A DNA stretch of 64,000 nucleotides, taken from assembly GCF_003206155.1 (NCBI RefSeq), contig NZ_PZJV01000002.1, positions 434,001 to 498,000 of the forward strand, given 5' to 3'. The DNA comes from Salinicola halophilus (GTDB lineage Bacteria; Pseudomonadota; Gammaproteobacteria; Pseudomonadales; Halomonadaceae). Every line of letters begins with the position of its first letter. The first letter of the stretch is position 1. The notes beneath the pieces are model-generated. The model saw nothing but the letters and a program-made list of their open reading frames with translations. It had not been told where the DNA came from and made no database searches. This document shows positions 30,954 to 40,806 of the stretch, piece by piece. The translations under genes were made by a program, and so were the position numbers.

Positions 30954-32397
30954 CATTCAATCCCGCCCGGCGCGATCGCACCTGGGCATGCGACGCATCC
31001 GCGGTATTCATTTCGTGGGGATCGGGGGCGTCGGCATGTGCGGCATCGCCGAGGTGCTCGCCAACGAGGGCTACACCGTCAGCGGCAGCGATCTTCGGGA
31101 GTCGGCGGTGACGCACCATCTTCGCGACTGCGGCATTCGTGTGGCCATCGGGCATGCCGAGGTCAACGCGGCCGGCGCCGACGTCGTGGTGGTCTCGACG
31201 GCGGTCGATACCACCAACCCGGAAATCCAGTGGGCACGTACGCATCGGGTGCCGGTGGTGCGTCGGGCGGAGATGCTCGCCGAGCTGATGCGCTTTCGTC
31301 ACGGCATCGCGGTGGCGGGAACCCACGGCAAGACGACGACGACCAGTCTGCTCTCGACGCTGCTGGCCGAAGCCGGGCTCGACCCGACTTTCGTCATCGG
31401 CGGCAAGCTGACCAGCGCCGGGACCAACGCGCGGCTGGGTGAGGGCGACTATCTCGTCGCCGAGGCCGATGAATCCGACGCTTCCTTTCTGCATCTCCAG
31501 CCCATGACATCGATCGTGACCAACATCGATGCTGACCACATGGCGACCTACGACGGCGATTTCACCCGCCTGAAAACGACCTTCGTCGAGTTTCTTCACA
31601 ACTTGCCGTTCTATGGTCGTGCGGTGCTCTGTCTCGACGACGATAACGTGCGCGAGCTGTTGCCGAGGGTCCAGCGGCACTTCGTTACCTATGGCTTCAG
31701 CGAGGATGCGGACTATCGCGTCTGCGATTTCACCCAGCAGGCGGGGGTGATCCGGTTCACCGCTGAGCGCCCTGACGGTCGGGCGCCGCTGTCGATCGAA
31801 CTTGCCATGCCGGGCGAGCACAACGCGCTCAACGCACTTGCGGCGATCGCCGTGGCGACCGACGCGGGCGTGAGCGACGCCGATGTGATCAAGGGGCTTG
31901 CGAGTTTCGGTGGGGTTGGTCGTCGTTTCCAGGTTCACGGCAACTATGCGCTGCCCGAAGGCGGGGAGGTGATGCTGGTCGACGACTACGGCCATCATCC
32001 CCGCGAAGTCGAGATGGTCATCCGTGCCATCCGCGGCGGCTGGCCGGCACGGCGACTGGTGATGGTCTATCAGCCGCATCGCTATACGCGTACGCGGGAT
32101 CTCTACGAGGATTTCGTGCGCGTACTTTCTGGCGTGGACACGCTGCTGCTGCTCGACGTCTACGGCGCTGGCGAGGCACCCATCGTGGGCGCGGAGGGCA
32201 AGACGCTCGCCGGGTCGATCCGACAACGGGGGCAGGTCGATCCCCTATTCGTCGAAGAGAAAGGGGCGCTGCCCGATCTGCTGGCGCGCGTGTTGCGCCC
32301 AGGCGACATCCTGATTACCCAGGGCGCAGGGGATGTCGGCGGCATCGCGCAGCGACTGGCGGCGAGCCAGCTACGCCTGGACGAGGTCGAGCTTTGA
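30943..32397 (+). CDS. murC: UDP-MurNAc-L-alanine ligase MurC
   Basis: Mur ligase adding the first alanine to UDP-MurNAc. I favour the TTG at 30943 (GGAG 7 nt upstream), giving 484 residues with a short polar N-terminus before [19 protein letters not shown]. An ATG at 30988 would also retain the whole domain. The ATP loop is [15 protein letters not shown], and the [14 protein letters not shown] and [13 protein letters not shown] motifs are present. In most gammaproteobacteria ddlB follows; here ftsQ comes next after 34 bp. Confidence 0.96.
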   Translation: MSDSIQSRPARSHLGMRRIRGIHFVGIGGVGMCGIAEVLANEGYTVSGSDLRESAVTHHLRDCGIRVAIGHAEVNAAGADVVVVSTAVDTTNPEIQWARTHRVPVVRRAEMLAELMRFRHGIAVAGTHGKTTTTSLLSTLLAEAGLDPTFVIGGKLTSAGTNARLGEGDYLVAEADESDASFLHLQPMTSIVTNIDADHMATYDGDFTRLKTTFVEFLHNLPFYGRAVLCLDDDNVRELLPRVQRHFVTYGFSEDADYRVCDFTQQAGVIRFTAERPDGRAPLSIELAMPGEHNALNALAAIAVATDAGVSDADVIKGLASFGGVGRRFQVHGNYALPEGGEVMLVDDYGHHPREVEMVIRAIRGGWPARRLVMVYQPHRYTRTRDLYEDFVRVLSGVDTLLLLDVYGAGEAPIVGAEGKTLAGSIRQRGQVDPLFVEEKGALPDLLARVLRPGDILITQGAGDVGGIAQRLAASQLRLDEVEL

Positions 32398-32431
32398 TCG
32401 TTTCGAGCGAGCCGCATCAGAGGATGGCGTC

Positions 32432-33163
32432 ATGAACGCCGGCGCACGCGCGACGCTAATGGGCGTTCTGCTGATCGTTGTGCTGCTGGGTGCCGGCGGC
32501 AAGGCGCTCTGGCTCTGGCTGGACCGACCCATCGCTCGCGTCTCCATCAGCGGCGATCTCGACCATGTGACGGCGAGCTACCTGCAACAGCAGTTGGCGC
32601 CGTTGGTGCGAGGGCGGACTTGGCTGTCGCTGGATCTGGCCACGCTGCGTGAGCAAGCGCGGGATATCGAATGGCTGCGCGAGGTCAAGGTGTCTCGGGA
32701 GTGGCCCAACGCGCTTCGATTCGACCTCTTCGAACAGGATCCGGTGGCGCGCTGGAACGACGATGCGCTGCTCAACAGCCGGGGGCAGCCATTCCGGCCG
32801 GGGCCGATCACCGAGTTCGGGCAGCGTCTGCCCGATCTGGGGGGGCCGCGTGATAGCGGTCGGGAAGTGCTTTCCTACTACGATTCGCTGCGTCGGACGC
32901 TGTCGGATCTCGGTCTGGAGATCACCCAGCTGCGATTGGAGCCGCGCGGTGCCTGGCGGTTTCAGGTCGATGACGGTGCCTGGGTGATTCTGGGGCGTAA
33001 CGATCTCGATGCGCGTCTGGCGCGATTCATCGCCGCCTGGAAGCGTCAGCTCGGTGAGCAGGCGTCGCAAATGCGCTACATCGATTTGCGCTATCCCAAC
33101 GGCGTCGCTGTCGCCTGGCACGGTGAAACGTTGACCGAGGATCAGCTGAACTCGCAACAGTGA
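32432..33163 (+). CDS. ftsQ: Cell division protein FtsQ
   Basis: Bitopic division protein that recruits FtsL and FtsB. The ATG at 32432 has AGAGGA about 10 nt upstream and gives 243 residues; the longer ORF from 32333 overlaps murC. Layout: short cytoplasmic tail, membrane segment LMGVLLIVVLLGAGGKALWL (about 9-28), POTRA domain (ARVSISGDLDHVTASYLQQQ) and the FtsQ domain (VKVSREWPNALRFDLFEQDP, YIDLRYPNGVAVAW). Unlike the usual arrangement, it is separated from ftsA by 326 bp. Confidence 0.94.
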   Translation: MNAGARATLMGVLLIVVLLGAGGKALWLWLDRPIARVSISGDLDHVTASYLQQQLAPLVRGRTWLSLDLATLREQARDIEWLREVKVSREWPNALRFDLFEQDPVARWNDDALLNSRGQPFRPGPITEFGQRLPDLGGPRDSGREVLSYYDSLRRTLSDLGLEITQLRLEPRGAWRFQVDDGAWVILGRNDLDARLARFIAAWKRQLGEQASQMRYIDLRYPNGVAVAWHGETLTEDQLNSQQ

Positions 33164-33489
33164 GTGTCGATCCCTGAACCGCGAACGGCGCCACCGTTAG
33201 CATGGCGGACGGGGTCAGCGGCATCGGTCTTCCTACAGGCGAGGTGCAAGCGGGACGCACTCTCGAGTCGCATACGGGTCTTTTTTGCGTAGCCGTTCGG
33301 CAACACATCCATTGCAGAATTCGGTTCACGCTTTATGCATTTCACTTTTACTGAAAAAGGGCTTAACGTAGCCCCTATTCCCAGCACGGGCTGGTGGGAA
33401 AGGTCGTCTTGTTCTTATAATAAGCGCGATTTTTTATTGACCCATTTTTATCGGATTTATCGGTAGAGTTTGAGGAGCGATCCCGACCT
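33164..33489 (+). promoter_or_regulatory. AT-rich ftsQ-ftsA intergenic region with ftsAZ promoter candidate
   Basis: A 326-bp gap inside a cluster whose genes otherwise abut or overlap. Its right third is markedly AT-rich. TATAAT (33416-33421) is a perfect -10, but the -35 at 17 bp is poor. TTGACC at 33437-33442 is a possible second -35 without a good -10. A small hairpin (GGGCT/AGCCC, 33359-33363 with 33370-33374) lies upstream. GAGGAG near 33472-33477 is the likely ribosome binding site of ftsA. No ORF here looks real. Confidence 0.6.
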
Positions 33490-34761
33490 ATGGCAGGACA
33501 ATCCAACGCTTCCAACATGGTGGTCGGGCTGGATATCGGAACATCCAAGGTGGTCGCCATCGTGGGGCAACCCACCGACGATGGTGGTCTCGAAATCGCC
33601 GGGATTGGCTCTCACCCCTCCCGCGGGATGAAAAAGGGTGTGGTCATCAACATCGAGTCGACCGTGCAGTCGATTCAACGCGCGGTGGAAGAAGCCGAGC
33701 TGATGGCCGGCTGCGATATTCACTCGGTCTACGTCGGCATTGCCGGTAGTCACATCAGTTCGATGAACTCCGACGGCGTGGTGGCGATCAAGGAGCGGGA
33801 AGTCGCGAAGACCGATATCGAGCGTGTCATCGACTCCGCGCGGGCGCGCGCCATCTCCGAGGGGCAACGTGTTCTGCACGTGATTCCCCAGGAGTTCGCC
33901 ATCGACACCCAAGAAGGCATTCGAGAGCCGCTCGGCATGTCCGGCGTGAGACTCGAGGCGCGGGTGCATCTGGTGACGGCGGCGCTCAACGCGGTCCAGA
34001 ACATCGAGAAGTGCGTCCGCCGCTGCGGGCTCGAGGTCGACGACATCATTCTCGAGCAGCTCGCCTCGAGCCATGCCGTGCTGACCGAAGACGAGCGTGA
34101 GCTCGGCGTCTGCATGGTGGATATCGGTGGCGGTACCACGGATATCGCGGTGTTCACCGAAGGCGCTATCCGGCACACGGCAGTCATTCCGATCGCGGGT
34201 GATCAGGTCACCAATGACATCGCCATGGCGCTGCGGACGCCGACACAGTACGCCGAGGACATCAAGGTCAAGTACGCCTGTGCGCTGACCCAGCTTGCCA
34301 GCAGCGACGAGATGATCAAGGTGCCGAGCGTCGGCGAGCGACCCGCTCGCGATCTCTCGCGACAGGCGCTGGCCGAAGTGGTCGAGCCTCGCTACGAAGA
34401 GCTCTTCACGCTGGTTCGAGAAGAGTTGCGGCGTAGCGGCTACGAGGATTTGATCGCAGCCGGTATCGTCCTTACCGGAGGAACCTCGCGTATGGAAGGG
34501 GTGGTGGAACTGGCCGAGGAGATATTCCACATGCCGGTGCGCATTGCCTGCCCCTACAACGTCAAGGGCCTGGCGGACGTGGTACGCAACCCAATTTATT
34601 CGACTGGCGTAGGTTTGTTACTCTACGGCATGCAAGACGCCAAGCACTCTCGCGCAGTATCAGCCCAGCCTCAGCGGGAAGAGCATCTTCCCCGGCGCGG
34701 AACCAAGGATGAGGTTCCGACGTTAGAGCGAATCAAAGGCTGGTTTAAAGGAAATTTCTGA
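33490..34761 (+). CDS. ftsA: Cell division protein FtsA
   Basis: Actin-like ATPase that anchors FtsZ to the inner membrane. The 423 residues contain the phosphate-1 motif [16 protein letters not shown] (about 11-26), the 1C domain, phosphate-2 [13 protein letters not shown], and adenosine motif [18 protein letters not shown]. The C-terminal membrane-targeting amphipathic helix ends [12 protein letters not shown]. ftsZ follows after 31 bp. Confidence 0.97.
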   Translation: MAGQSNASNMVVGLDIGTSKVVAIVGQPTDDGGLEIAGIGSHPSRGMKKGVVINIESTVQSIQRAVEEAELMAGCDIHSVYVGIAGSHISSMNSDGVVAIKEREVAKTDIERVIDSARARAISEGQRVLHVIPQEFAIDTQEGIREPLGMSGVRLEARVHLVTAALNAVQNIEKCVRRCGLEVDDIILEQLASSHAVLTEDERELGVCMVDIGGGTTDIAVFTEGAIRHTAVIPIAGDQVTNDIAMALRTPTQYAEDIKVKYACALTQLASSDEMIKVPSVGERPARDLSRQALAEVVEPRYEELFTLVREELRRSGYEDLIAAGIVLTGGTSRMEGVVELAEEIFHMPVRIACPYNVKGLADVVRNPIYSTGVGLLLYGMQDAKHSRAVSAQPQREEHLPRRGTKDEVPTLERIKGWFKGNF

Positions 34762-34792
34762 CAGGCCGCCAAGCGGTCTTGGAGACGGGGCA

Positions 34793-35962
34793 ATGTTCGA
34801 ACTAGTAGATAACGCACCTTCTAGTAGTGCAGTCATCAAAGTCATCGGTGTCGGCGGTGGTGGCGGCAATGCCGTCAATCACATGGTCGAGAGTAACATC
34901 GAGGGCGTCGAGTTCATCTGCGCCAACACCGATGCTCAGGCGCTCAAGCGCGTGGCGGCGAAAACCGTTCTCCAGCTTGGCGGTGAGATCACCAAAGGCC
35001 TGGGAGCCGGCGCCAACCCCGAAGTCGGCCGTCAGGCGGCGATGGAGGATCGCGAGCGTATCGCGGAGATGCTCCACGGTGCCGACATGGTATTCATCAC
35101 CGCCGGCATGGGCGGTGGCACGGGCACTGGCGGTGCGCCAGTCGTTGCACAGGTCGCCAAAGAGCTCGGTATCCTGACCGTCGCCGTGGTGACGCGCCCG
35201 TTCCCGTTCGAAGGTCCCAAGCGGATGCGTGCGGCGGAAGAGGGCATGAAGGCGCTTTCGGAGTATGTCGACTCGCTGATCACGATTCCCAATGAGAAGC
35301 TGCTGTCGGTGCTCGGCAAGAATGCCAGCCTGCTCACCGCTTTCAGCGCCGCCAACGACGTGCTGCTGGGTGCGGTCCAGGGGATCGCAGAACTCATCAC
35401 TAGCCCCGGTATCATCAACGTCGACTTTGCCGACGTGCGTACGGTGATGTCCGAGATGGGCATGGCAATGATGGGGACGGGTTCGGCCACCGGCGAGAAT
35501 CGTGCTCGTGAAGCCGCGGAGAAGGCGATTCGCAGCCCGCTGCTCGAGGACATCGATCTGCACGGCGCGCGCGGTATCCTCGTCAACATCACCGCCGGCC
35601 CGGACCTCTCCATCGGTGAGTTCAACGATGTGGGTGCGACGGTTCAAGAGTTCGCCTCGCAGGATGCAACCATCGTGGTGGGCACCTCCATCGACATGGA
35701 AATGTCCGACGAGCTGCGTGTGACCGTCGTTGCCGCCGGCCTGGACGCGCAAAAGGAAAAGGCGATCCCGCGGGAAACCGCCGCGTCACGCCCGGAGCCG
35801 ACCGACTACCGCAAGCTGCAGCAGCCGGCCGTGATGCGTCAGCAGGCCGCGCGTGCCGAACAGCAGGAGTCGGCCAAGAAGCCGCAGGCCGAAAAGCGCA
35901 AGAATGCCGATATGGACGATTACCTCGACATTCCCGCGTTTCTGCGCCGCCAAGCAGATTAA
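34793..35962 (+). CDS. ftsZ: Cell division protein FtsZ
   Basis: Tubulin-like GTPase that forms the Z ring. The 389 residues have the tubulin signature GGGTGTG at 107-113, NTDAQAL near 45-51, the T7 synergy-loop region [11 protein letters not shown], and a Gln/Ala-rich linker from about 317. The conserved C-terminal peptide [12 protein letters not shown] binds FtsA and ZipA in relatives. Confidence 0.98.
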   Translation: MFELVDNAPSSSAVIKVIGVGGGGGNAVNHMVESNIEGVEFICANTDAQALKRVAAKTVLQLGGEITKGLGAGANPEVGRQAAMEDRERIAEMLHGADMVFITAGMGGGTGTGGAPVVAQVAKELGILTVAVVTRPFPFEGPKRMRAAEEGMKALSEYVDSLITIPNEKLLSVLGKNASLLTAFSAANDVLLGAVQGIAELITSPGIINVDFADVRTVMSEMGMAMMGTGSATGENRAREAAEKAIRSPLLEDIDLHGARGILVNITAGPDLSIGEFNDVGATVQEFASQDATIVVGTSIDMEMSDELRVTVVAAGLDAQKEKAIPRETAASRPEPTDYRKLQQPAVMRQQAARAEQQESAKKPQAEKRKNADMDDYLDIPAFLRRQAD

Positions 35963-36008
35963 TAACGATTTGTCACAGGGGTAACATCACTCTGTCACGT
36001 CGAACAGT

Positions 36009-36037
36009 TTGTTGAAACAGGTGTTCGATGTTATAGT
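36009..36037 (+). promoter_or_regulatory. Candidate lpxC promoter (extended -10)
   Basis: TATAGT at 36032-36037 is preceded by TGT, giving an extended -10 (TGnTATAAT type). TTGTTG at 36009-36014 is a weak -35 at 17 bp. The predicted start is about 35 bp before the lpxC ATG, in the only AT-rich stretch between ftsZ and lpxC. Confidence 0.6.
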
Positions 36038-36078
36038 GAACACCGTTTCCAAACCATTTGACTGCCAGGTCGATGCTC

Positions 36079-36990
36079 ATGATCAAACAACGAACGTTGC
36101 AGAACACGATCCGCGCCACGGGCGTTGGTCTCCACTCCGGGGAAAAAGTGTATCTGACGCTGCGTCCGGCAGCGCCCAATACGGGCATCGTTTTCGTGCG
36201 CACCGATCTGGATCCGGTCGTTCACATCCCCGCTCACGCCGAGCGCGTGACCGATACCAACCTGTGCACCGCGCTATCCGAAGGCGGTGTCAAAGTCGCG
36301 ACCGTCGAGCATCTGATGTCGGCATTCGCAGGGTTGGGAATCGATAATGCCTACGTCGAACTGAGCGCACCGGAAGTGCCGATCATGGACGGCAGTGCCG
36401 GCCCGTTCGTCTTTCTGATCCAGTCCGCGGGTATTGCCGAGCAGTCAGCTCCCAAGCAGTTCATCCGTATCAAGCAGAAGATCACCGTTAGCGACAACGG
36501 CAAGCAGGCCACTTTTTTGCCGCACGATGGTTTCAAGGTCAGCTTCGCGATCGATTTCGATCATCCTGTCTTCGAACAGCAGAAGCAGACGGCAACCGTG
36601 GATTTCTCCACGACCTCCTTCGTCAAGGAGGTCTCTCGCGCCCGGACCTTCGGCTTCATGCGGGATCTCGAGTTTCTTCGCTCTCAGAACCTGGCCCTTG
36701 GCGGCAGTCTCGACAATGCCATCGTGGTCGATGACTACCGCATCATGAACCAGGATGGATTGCGCTACGAAGACGAGTTCGTCAAGCACAAAATGCTCGA
36801 CGCTATCGGGGATCTTTATCAGCTCGGCTATAGCTTGATTGGCGAGTTCCAAGGCTATAAATCAGGGCATGGTTTGAACAACCAGCTCTGCCGCGAGCTG
36901 CTGGCGCATCCCGAGGCGTACGAGATCGTGACGTTCGAAGAGACGACACAGGCTGCGCCGATCTCATACGCGGCGCCTGCGATGGCCTGA
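36079..36990 (+). CDS. lpxC: UDP-3-O-acyl-N-acetylglucosamine deacetylase LpxC
   Basis: Zinc deacetylase catalysing the committed step of lipid A synthesis. The ATG at 36079 gives 303 residues beginning [20 protein letters not shown], which is the standard start; upstream in-frame starts at 36058 and 36073 lack conservation. Zinc-site motifs are [16 protein letters not shown] and [10 protein letters not shown]. The final residues are less conserved, as expected. It ends 28 bp before a strong terminator, closing the dcw cluster. Confidence 0.97.
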   Translation: MIKQRTLQNTIRATGVGLHSGEKVYLTLRPAAPNTGIVFVRTDLDPVVHIPAHAERVTDTNLCTALSEGGVKVATVEHLMSAFAGLGIDNAYVELSAPEVPIMDGSAGPFVFLIQSAGIAEQSAPKQFIRIKQKITVSDNGKQATFLPHDGFKVSFAIDFDHPVFEQQKQTATVDFSTTSFVKEVSRARTFGFMRDLEFLRSQNLALGGSLDNAIVVDDYRIMNQDGLRYEDEFVKHKMLDAIGDLYQLGYSLIGEFQGYKSGHGLNNQLCRELLAHPEAYEIVTFEETTQAAPISYAAPAMA

Positions 36991-37018
36991 TTGCGCTTAG
37001 CCAAGTCGCAGTCGATGA

Positions 37019-37045
37019 CGCCGACCCTAGCTGGGTCGGCGTTTT
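37019..37045 (+). terminator. Rho-independent terminator after lpxC
   Basis: Nine-bp stem CGCCGACCC / GGGTCGGCG (37019-37027 and 37033-37041), loop TAGCT, then TTTT. It separates the dcw cluster from the convergent dciA-like gene. Confidence 0.9.
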
Positions 37046-37099
37046 ACGTTGAGGCGTGAGTTTTGCACGGTGTCGGCAGGCGCTCTTGCCGCCGTGTCG

Positions 37100-37567
37100 C
37101 TAATGCTCTTCGGGGTCGGTGGCGTGCGAGGCCAGTCGGGAGAGGGCCTGTTTGAGGGGAGAATCCTCGAGACCCTCGGCGCAATGCGTCAGCGCATCGG
37201 CGCCGGCCGGAGTCATCCGACGTGTCTGCCTCGGTATCGCCTTGATAGGGCGCACGGGACGTACCTTGAGAGAGAATTTCATCACCGCTTCGAATCCCGG
37301 CAGCTGATGCAGTAGCTTCAGCAGGCGCGGCTGTTCGTATCGAAGCCAGGTCAACCAGGCAGCACGATCGGTAATCAACGTGAGTACGCCATCACGATAG
37401 CCCCCGACGTGGACATGCTCGGCGACGTCGGCGGGGAGATGCTGGCGCAGATGGGACTGGGCGCGATCGATCAGGGTCGCCATGCGCATGACGTCACCCA
37501 GTTCGCCGGGCTGACCCAGGAGGCGGGAAACGGGCTGGGCGCGAAAACGCTTAGCCTTTATACTCAT
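37100..37567 (-). CDS. dciA: DUF721 / DciA-family protein
   Basis: Small basic protein of the DUF721 family. DciA is the predicted ancestral loader of the replicative helicase DnaB in bacteria without DnaC. The ATG at 37567 gives 155 residues starting MSIKAKRFRAQPVSRLL; the 64 codons of open frame upstream reach into the neighbouring gene and look non-coding. The KH-like domain region is seen in the segments ending ADVAEHVHVGGYRDGVLTLI and WLTWLRYEQPRLLKLLHQLP. It lies divergently beside the secA region, as in Pseudomonas. Family call is good; replication function is by homology. Confidence 0.78.
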   Translation of the reverse strand: MSIKAKRFRAQPVSRLLGQPGELGDVMRMATLIDRAQSHLRQHLPADVAEHVHVGGYRDGVLTLITDRAAWLTWLRYEQPRLLKLLHQLPGFEAVMKFSLKVRPVRPIKAIPRQTRRMTPAGADALTHCAEGLEDSPLKQALSRLASHATDPEEH

Positions 37568-37629
37568 CGGCTTGCACGCAGTGGGGAAAGACCCACTCAA
37601 CCTATCACGACGCGGGGTTCGTCGACAGT

Positions 37630-37971
37630 ATGACATCGGCCCGATCGCAGACCGGTTTTGGCGCCAAGATATGGCGCCCCCGGCAGCGAGCTCATTGGTG
37701 GCTGGCCAGTGTCCTGGTGGGCTGTCTCCTGCCCGCGAGCCTGTCGCAGGCGGATGCACTGCGCTTCGCCGAGCGCCTGACGCAGATCTACCTCATGGCG
37801 CCGGAGGCCATTCGCGCCGAATCCCGGCGCGTATTGCGAAAGCCCGCAGCGCATCCATGGCCTCAGCCGCGCCGTCCGGCATCGACCGCGAGCCTCTACA
37901 CTGCACCTCTTAGCGTGCCGACCCTCGCCCTGCTGGCATTTCTACGTCGGGGGCCACCAGTGCCTGCCTGA
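37630..37971 (+). CDS. Small secreted-type ORF upstream of secA; candidate SecM-like arrest peptide
   Basis: A 113-residue ORF ending 63 bp before secA. I do not recognise a named family. The N-terminus is a long basic n-region (about 22 residues, seven Arg/Lys) followed by a hydrophobic core (WWLASVLVGCLLPASL, 23-38) and a plausible cleavage at SQA-D. This is a signal peptide with a long n-region, like E. coli SecM. The mature part is short and Pro/Arg-rich. The last nine residues are LRRGPPVPA. R106-R-G108-P109 aligns with the essential R-x-G-P of SecM, and R107-G-P-P is close to the RAPP arrest class. Position and architecture fit a secretion monitor for secA; the stalling function is inference. 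No strong ribosome binding site precedes the ATG. Confidence 0.6.
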   Translation: MTSARSQTGFGAKIWRPRQRAHWWLASVLVGCLLPASLSQADALRFAERLTQIYLMAPEAIRAESRRVLRKPAAHPWPQPRRPASTASLYTAPLSVPTLALLAFLRRGPPVPA

Positions 37972-38008
37972 TTCTCGTGGCTTTAACTGGCGCTCACGAC
38001 GGTGACGC
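37953..38008 (+). promoter_or_regulatory. Possible mRNA structures in the secA leader
   Basis: Three potential helices lie between the end of the small upstream ORF and secA. GCCAC (37953-37957) pairs with GTGGC (37977-37981). CCAGT (37957-37961) pairs with ACTGG (37986-37990); it cannot form with the first. A compact hairpin GCG-C-TCAC / GTGA-CGC with a GACG loop spans 37990-38008. A ribosome paused at P109 (codon 37954-37956) would disrupt the first two. The secA Shine-Dalgarno (AGGA, near 38024) is not obviously sequestered. Confidence 0.4.
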
Positions 38009-38034
38009 ATATCGAAATCGCGCAGGAAGAAACA

Positions 38035-40782
38035 ATGTTCAACGTACTGGTACGCAAACTGGTCGGATCCAAGAACGACCGCGACGTCAAACGCATGCAC
38101 AAGCAGATCGCATCGGTCAACGCCTTCGAGACCGCGATCGCCGAACTGAGCGATACCGCGCTCGCAGCGAAGACCACGGAATTTCGAGAGCGTCTCGAGA
38201 AGGGCGAGAAGCACGACGCGCTGCTCCCCGAAGCGTTCGCCGTCGTTCGCGAAGCGAGTAAGCGCGTCCTTGGCATGCGCCACTTTGACGTGCAGCTCAT
38301 CGGCGGCATGGCGCTCCACGAAGGGCGCATCGCCGAGATGAAGACCGGCGAGGGCAAGACGCTGGTCGGCACACTGGCGGTCTACTTCAACGCGCTGCTC
38401 GCCAAAGGCGTGCACGTGGTGACGGTCAATGACTATCTCGCCAGCCGTGACGCCAACTGGATGCGGCCGCTCTACGAATTTCTGGGCCTGAGCGTTGGCG
38501 TCATCGCCTCCGGTCAGCCGACGGAAGAGAAGCGCAAGGCCTACGCCTGCGACATCACCTACGGTACCAACAACGAGTACGGCTTCGACTACCTGCGTGA
38601 CAACATGGCGTTCTCGCTGCAGGACAAGGTTCAGCGCCCGCTGTTCTTCGCCATCATCGATGAGGTCGACTCCATCCTGATCGACGAAGCGCGGACACCC
38701 TTGATCATCTCCGGTCCGGTCGAGGAGAACGTCGAGCTCTATCGCACGATGCAGACACTCTCGAAACAGCTCGTGCAGTGCACCGACGAAGAAGACCCCG
38801 CGAGCGGTGACTACATCGTCGACGAGAAGCAAAAGCAGGTCGAGCTGACCGAAGAGGGACACCAGAGGCTCGAGGAGCTGCTGCGCGACGCCGACCTGCT
38901 GAAACAGGACGACTCGCTCTACGCGGTTCAGAATCTGGGACTGCTGCAGCACATCCACTCTGCGCTGCGCGCGCGTAGCCTCTATCACCGCGACGTGGAC
39001 TACATCGTCTCCGACGGCAACGTGGTGATCGTCGATGAGCACACCGGCCGCACCATGGCGGGTCGACGCTGGTCGGAAGGGCTGCACCAGGCCGTCGAGG
39101 CGAAAGAGGGCGTGCCGATCCAGCGCGAGAGCCAGACGCTGGCGTCGACCACCTTCCAGAACTACTTCCGGCTTTACGACAAGCTTTCCGGCATGACCGG
39201 TACCGCCGATACGGAAGCGTTCGAGTTCAACCATATCTACGGTCTCGACGTCCTGGTGATTCCCACCAACCGGCCGCTCGCGCGTCAGGATCTCAACGAT
39301 CTCGTCTATCTGAGCGCCGAGGAGAAATTCGAGGCGATTATCGAGGACGTCAAGACGCAACGCGACGCCGGCCGCCCCGTGCTTGTGGGTACCGCCTCGA
39401 TCGAGACGTCGGAATACCTCGCCAAACTGATGCGCGAGCAGGGCATCCAGCACAGCGTGCTCAACGCCAAGCAGCACCAGAGCGAGGCCGAGATCATCGC
39501 CCAGGCGGGTCGCCCCGGGGCGATCACCATCGCCACCAACATGGCCGGCCGCGGTACCGACATCATGCTCGGCGGTAGCTGGGAGAGCGATGTCGCCAAG
39601 CTCGACGACCCCACCGATGCGCAGATCGCTGAGATCAAGGCCGCATGGCAGGAACGTCATGACGTGGTGCTCGCCGCCGGCGGTCTGCACGTGGTCGGCT
39701 CGGAGCGCCACGAATCGCGGCGTATCGACAACCAGCTGCGGGGCCGCGCCGGTCGCCAGGGGGACCCGGGGTCGACACGCTTCTTCCTCTCGCTCGAAGA
39801 CAACCTGATGCGCCTGTTCGGCTCGGACCGCGTCCAGCGGCTCATGGGCGCGCTGGGGCTCGAGCGCGGCGAGGCGATCGAGCACAAGATGGTGTCCAAC
39901 GCCGTCGAGCGAGCGCAGAAGAAAGTCGAGGGGCGCAACTTCGATATCCGTAAGCAGCTGCTCGAATACGACGACGTGGCCAACGATCAGCGCCGCGTCA
40001 TCTACGACCAGCGCGACGAGATCCTCTCCGCCGACGAGATCTCCGACAATGTCCTGGAGATCCGCGACGAGGTCCTCGAGCAGACGCTGACCGACTACGT
40101 GCCGCCGCAAAGCCTGCCCGAGCAGTGGGATCTTCCCGGCCTGCAGGACCAGCTCAAGCAGGAGTTCAACCTCGATCTGCCGCTGGTGCAGTGGGCCGAA
40201 GAGGACAAGAGCTTCAACGAAGAGACCCTGCGCCAGCGCCTGCAGGATCAGCATCGCGGCCTCTATACCGCCAAGGTGGAGGCGATCGGTCCGCAGATGA
40301 TGCGCCGCTTCGAGAAGCAGGTGATGCTCCAGGTGCTCGATACGCGCTGGAAAGAGCATCTACAGTCGATGGATCATCTGCGCCGCGGTATTCACCTGCG
40401 CGGCTACGCCCAGAAGAATCCCAAGCAGGAGTACAAGCGCGAAGCGTTCGAGCTGTTCCAGTCGCTGCTCTACAACATCAAGCACGATGTGACGCGAGTG
40501 CTGAGCCACGTCCAGGTTCGCCGCCAGGAGGAGGTCGAGGATCTCGAACGTCAGCGTCGTGAAACGCTCGAACGAGAAAAGGCTGCCAGTCAGCCGGTCC
40601 ACGAAGACGCGATCGCCGCGGCGGAGCAGACCGCTCAGGCCAGCGAGACCGCCAGTGAAGCCTCCGACGAAGACGAGAGTGCACAGCCGGTGCGTCGCGA
40701 GTCGCCCAAGGTCGGGCGCAACGATCTCTGCCCGTGCGGGTCGGGCAAGAAATTCAAACAGTGCCACGGCAAGCTGAGCTGA
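38035..40782 (+). CDS. secA: Preprotein translocase ATPase SecA
   Basis: Motor ATPase that drives proteins through SecYEG. The ATG at 38035 (GCAGGAAGAAAC just upstream) gives 915 residues; the longer frame from 38002 is not conserved. Walker A is GEGKT at 105-109, followed by [26 protein letters not shown] and [15 protein letters not shown] (Walker B). [18 protein letters not shown] lies in the second motor domain. The C-terminal zinc site is complete: C899, C901, C910, H911. An acidic/Ala-rich linker of about 45 residues precedes it. Confidence 0.97.
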   Translation: MFNVLVRKLVGSKNDRDVKRMHKQIASVNAFETAIAELSDTALAAKTTEFRERLEKGEKHDALLPEAFAVVREASKRVLGMRHFDVQLIGGMALHEGRIAEMKTGEGKTLVGTLAVYFNALLAKGVHVVTVNDYLASRDANWMRPLYEFLGLSVGVIASGQPTEEKRKAYACDITYGTNNEYGFDYLRDNMAFSLQDKVQRPLFFAIIDEVDSILIDEARTPLIISGPVEENVELYRTMQTLSKQLVQCTDEEDPASGDYIVDEKQKQVELTEEGHQRLEELLRDADLLKQDDSLYAVQNLGLLQHIHSALRARSLYHRDVDYIVSDGNVVIVDEHTGRTMAGRRWSEGLHQAVEAKEGVPIQRESQTLASTTFQNYFRLYDKLSGMTGTADTEAFEFNHIYGLDVLVIPTNRPLARQDLNDLVYLSAEEKFEAIIEDVKTQRDAGRPVLVGTASIETSEYLAKLMREQGIQHSVLNAKQHQSEAEIIAQAGRPGAITIATNMAGRGTDIMLGGSWESDVAKLDDPTDAQIAEIKAAWQERHDVVLAAGGLHVVGSERHESRRIDNQLRGRAGRQGDPGSTRFFLSLEDNLMRLFGSDRVQRLMGALGLERGEAIEHKMVSNAVERAQKKVEGRNFDIRKQLLEYDDVANDQRRVIYDQRDEILSADEISDNVLEIRDEVLEQTLTDYVPPQSLPEQWDLPGLQDQLKQEFNLDLPLVQWAEEDKSFNEETLRQRLQDQHRGLYTAKVEAIGPQMMRRFEKQVMLQVLDTRWKEHLQSMDHLRRGIHLRGYAQKNPKQEYKREAFELFQSLLYNIKHDVTRVLSHVQVRRQEEVEDLERQRRETLEREKAASQPVHEDAIAAAEQTAQASETASEASDEDESAQPVRRESPKVGRNDLCPCGSGKKFKQCHGKLS

Positions 40783-40806
40783 TCGCGGTCCTCGAGGAGT
40801 CGAACA

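Noticed and set aside
37942-40359. 805-codon open frame on the minus strand
   Set aside because: It lies entirely antisense to secA, lacks recognisable domains, and is rich in His/Val/Leu as expected from reading a GC-rich gene backwards.
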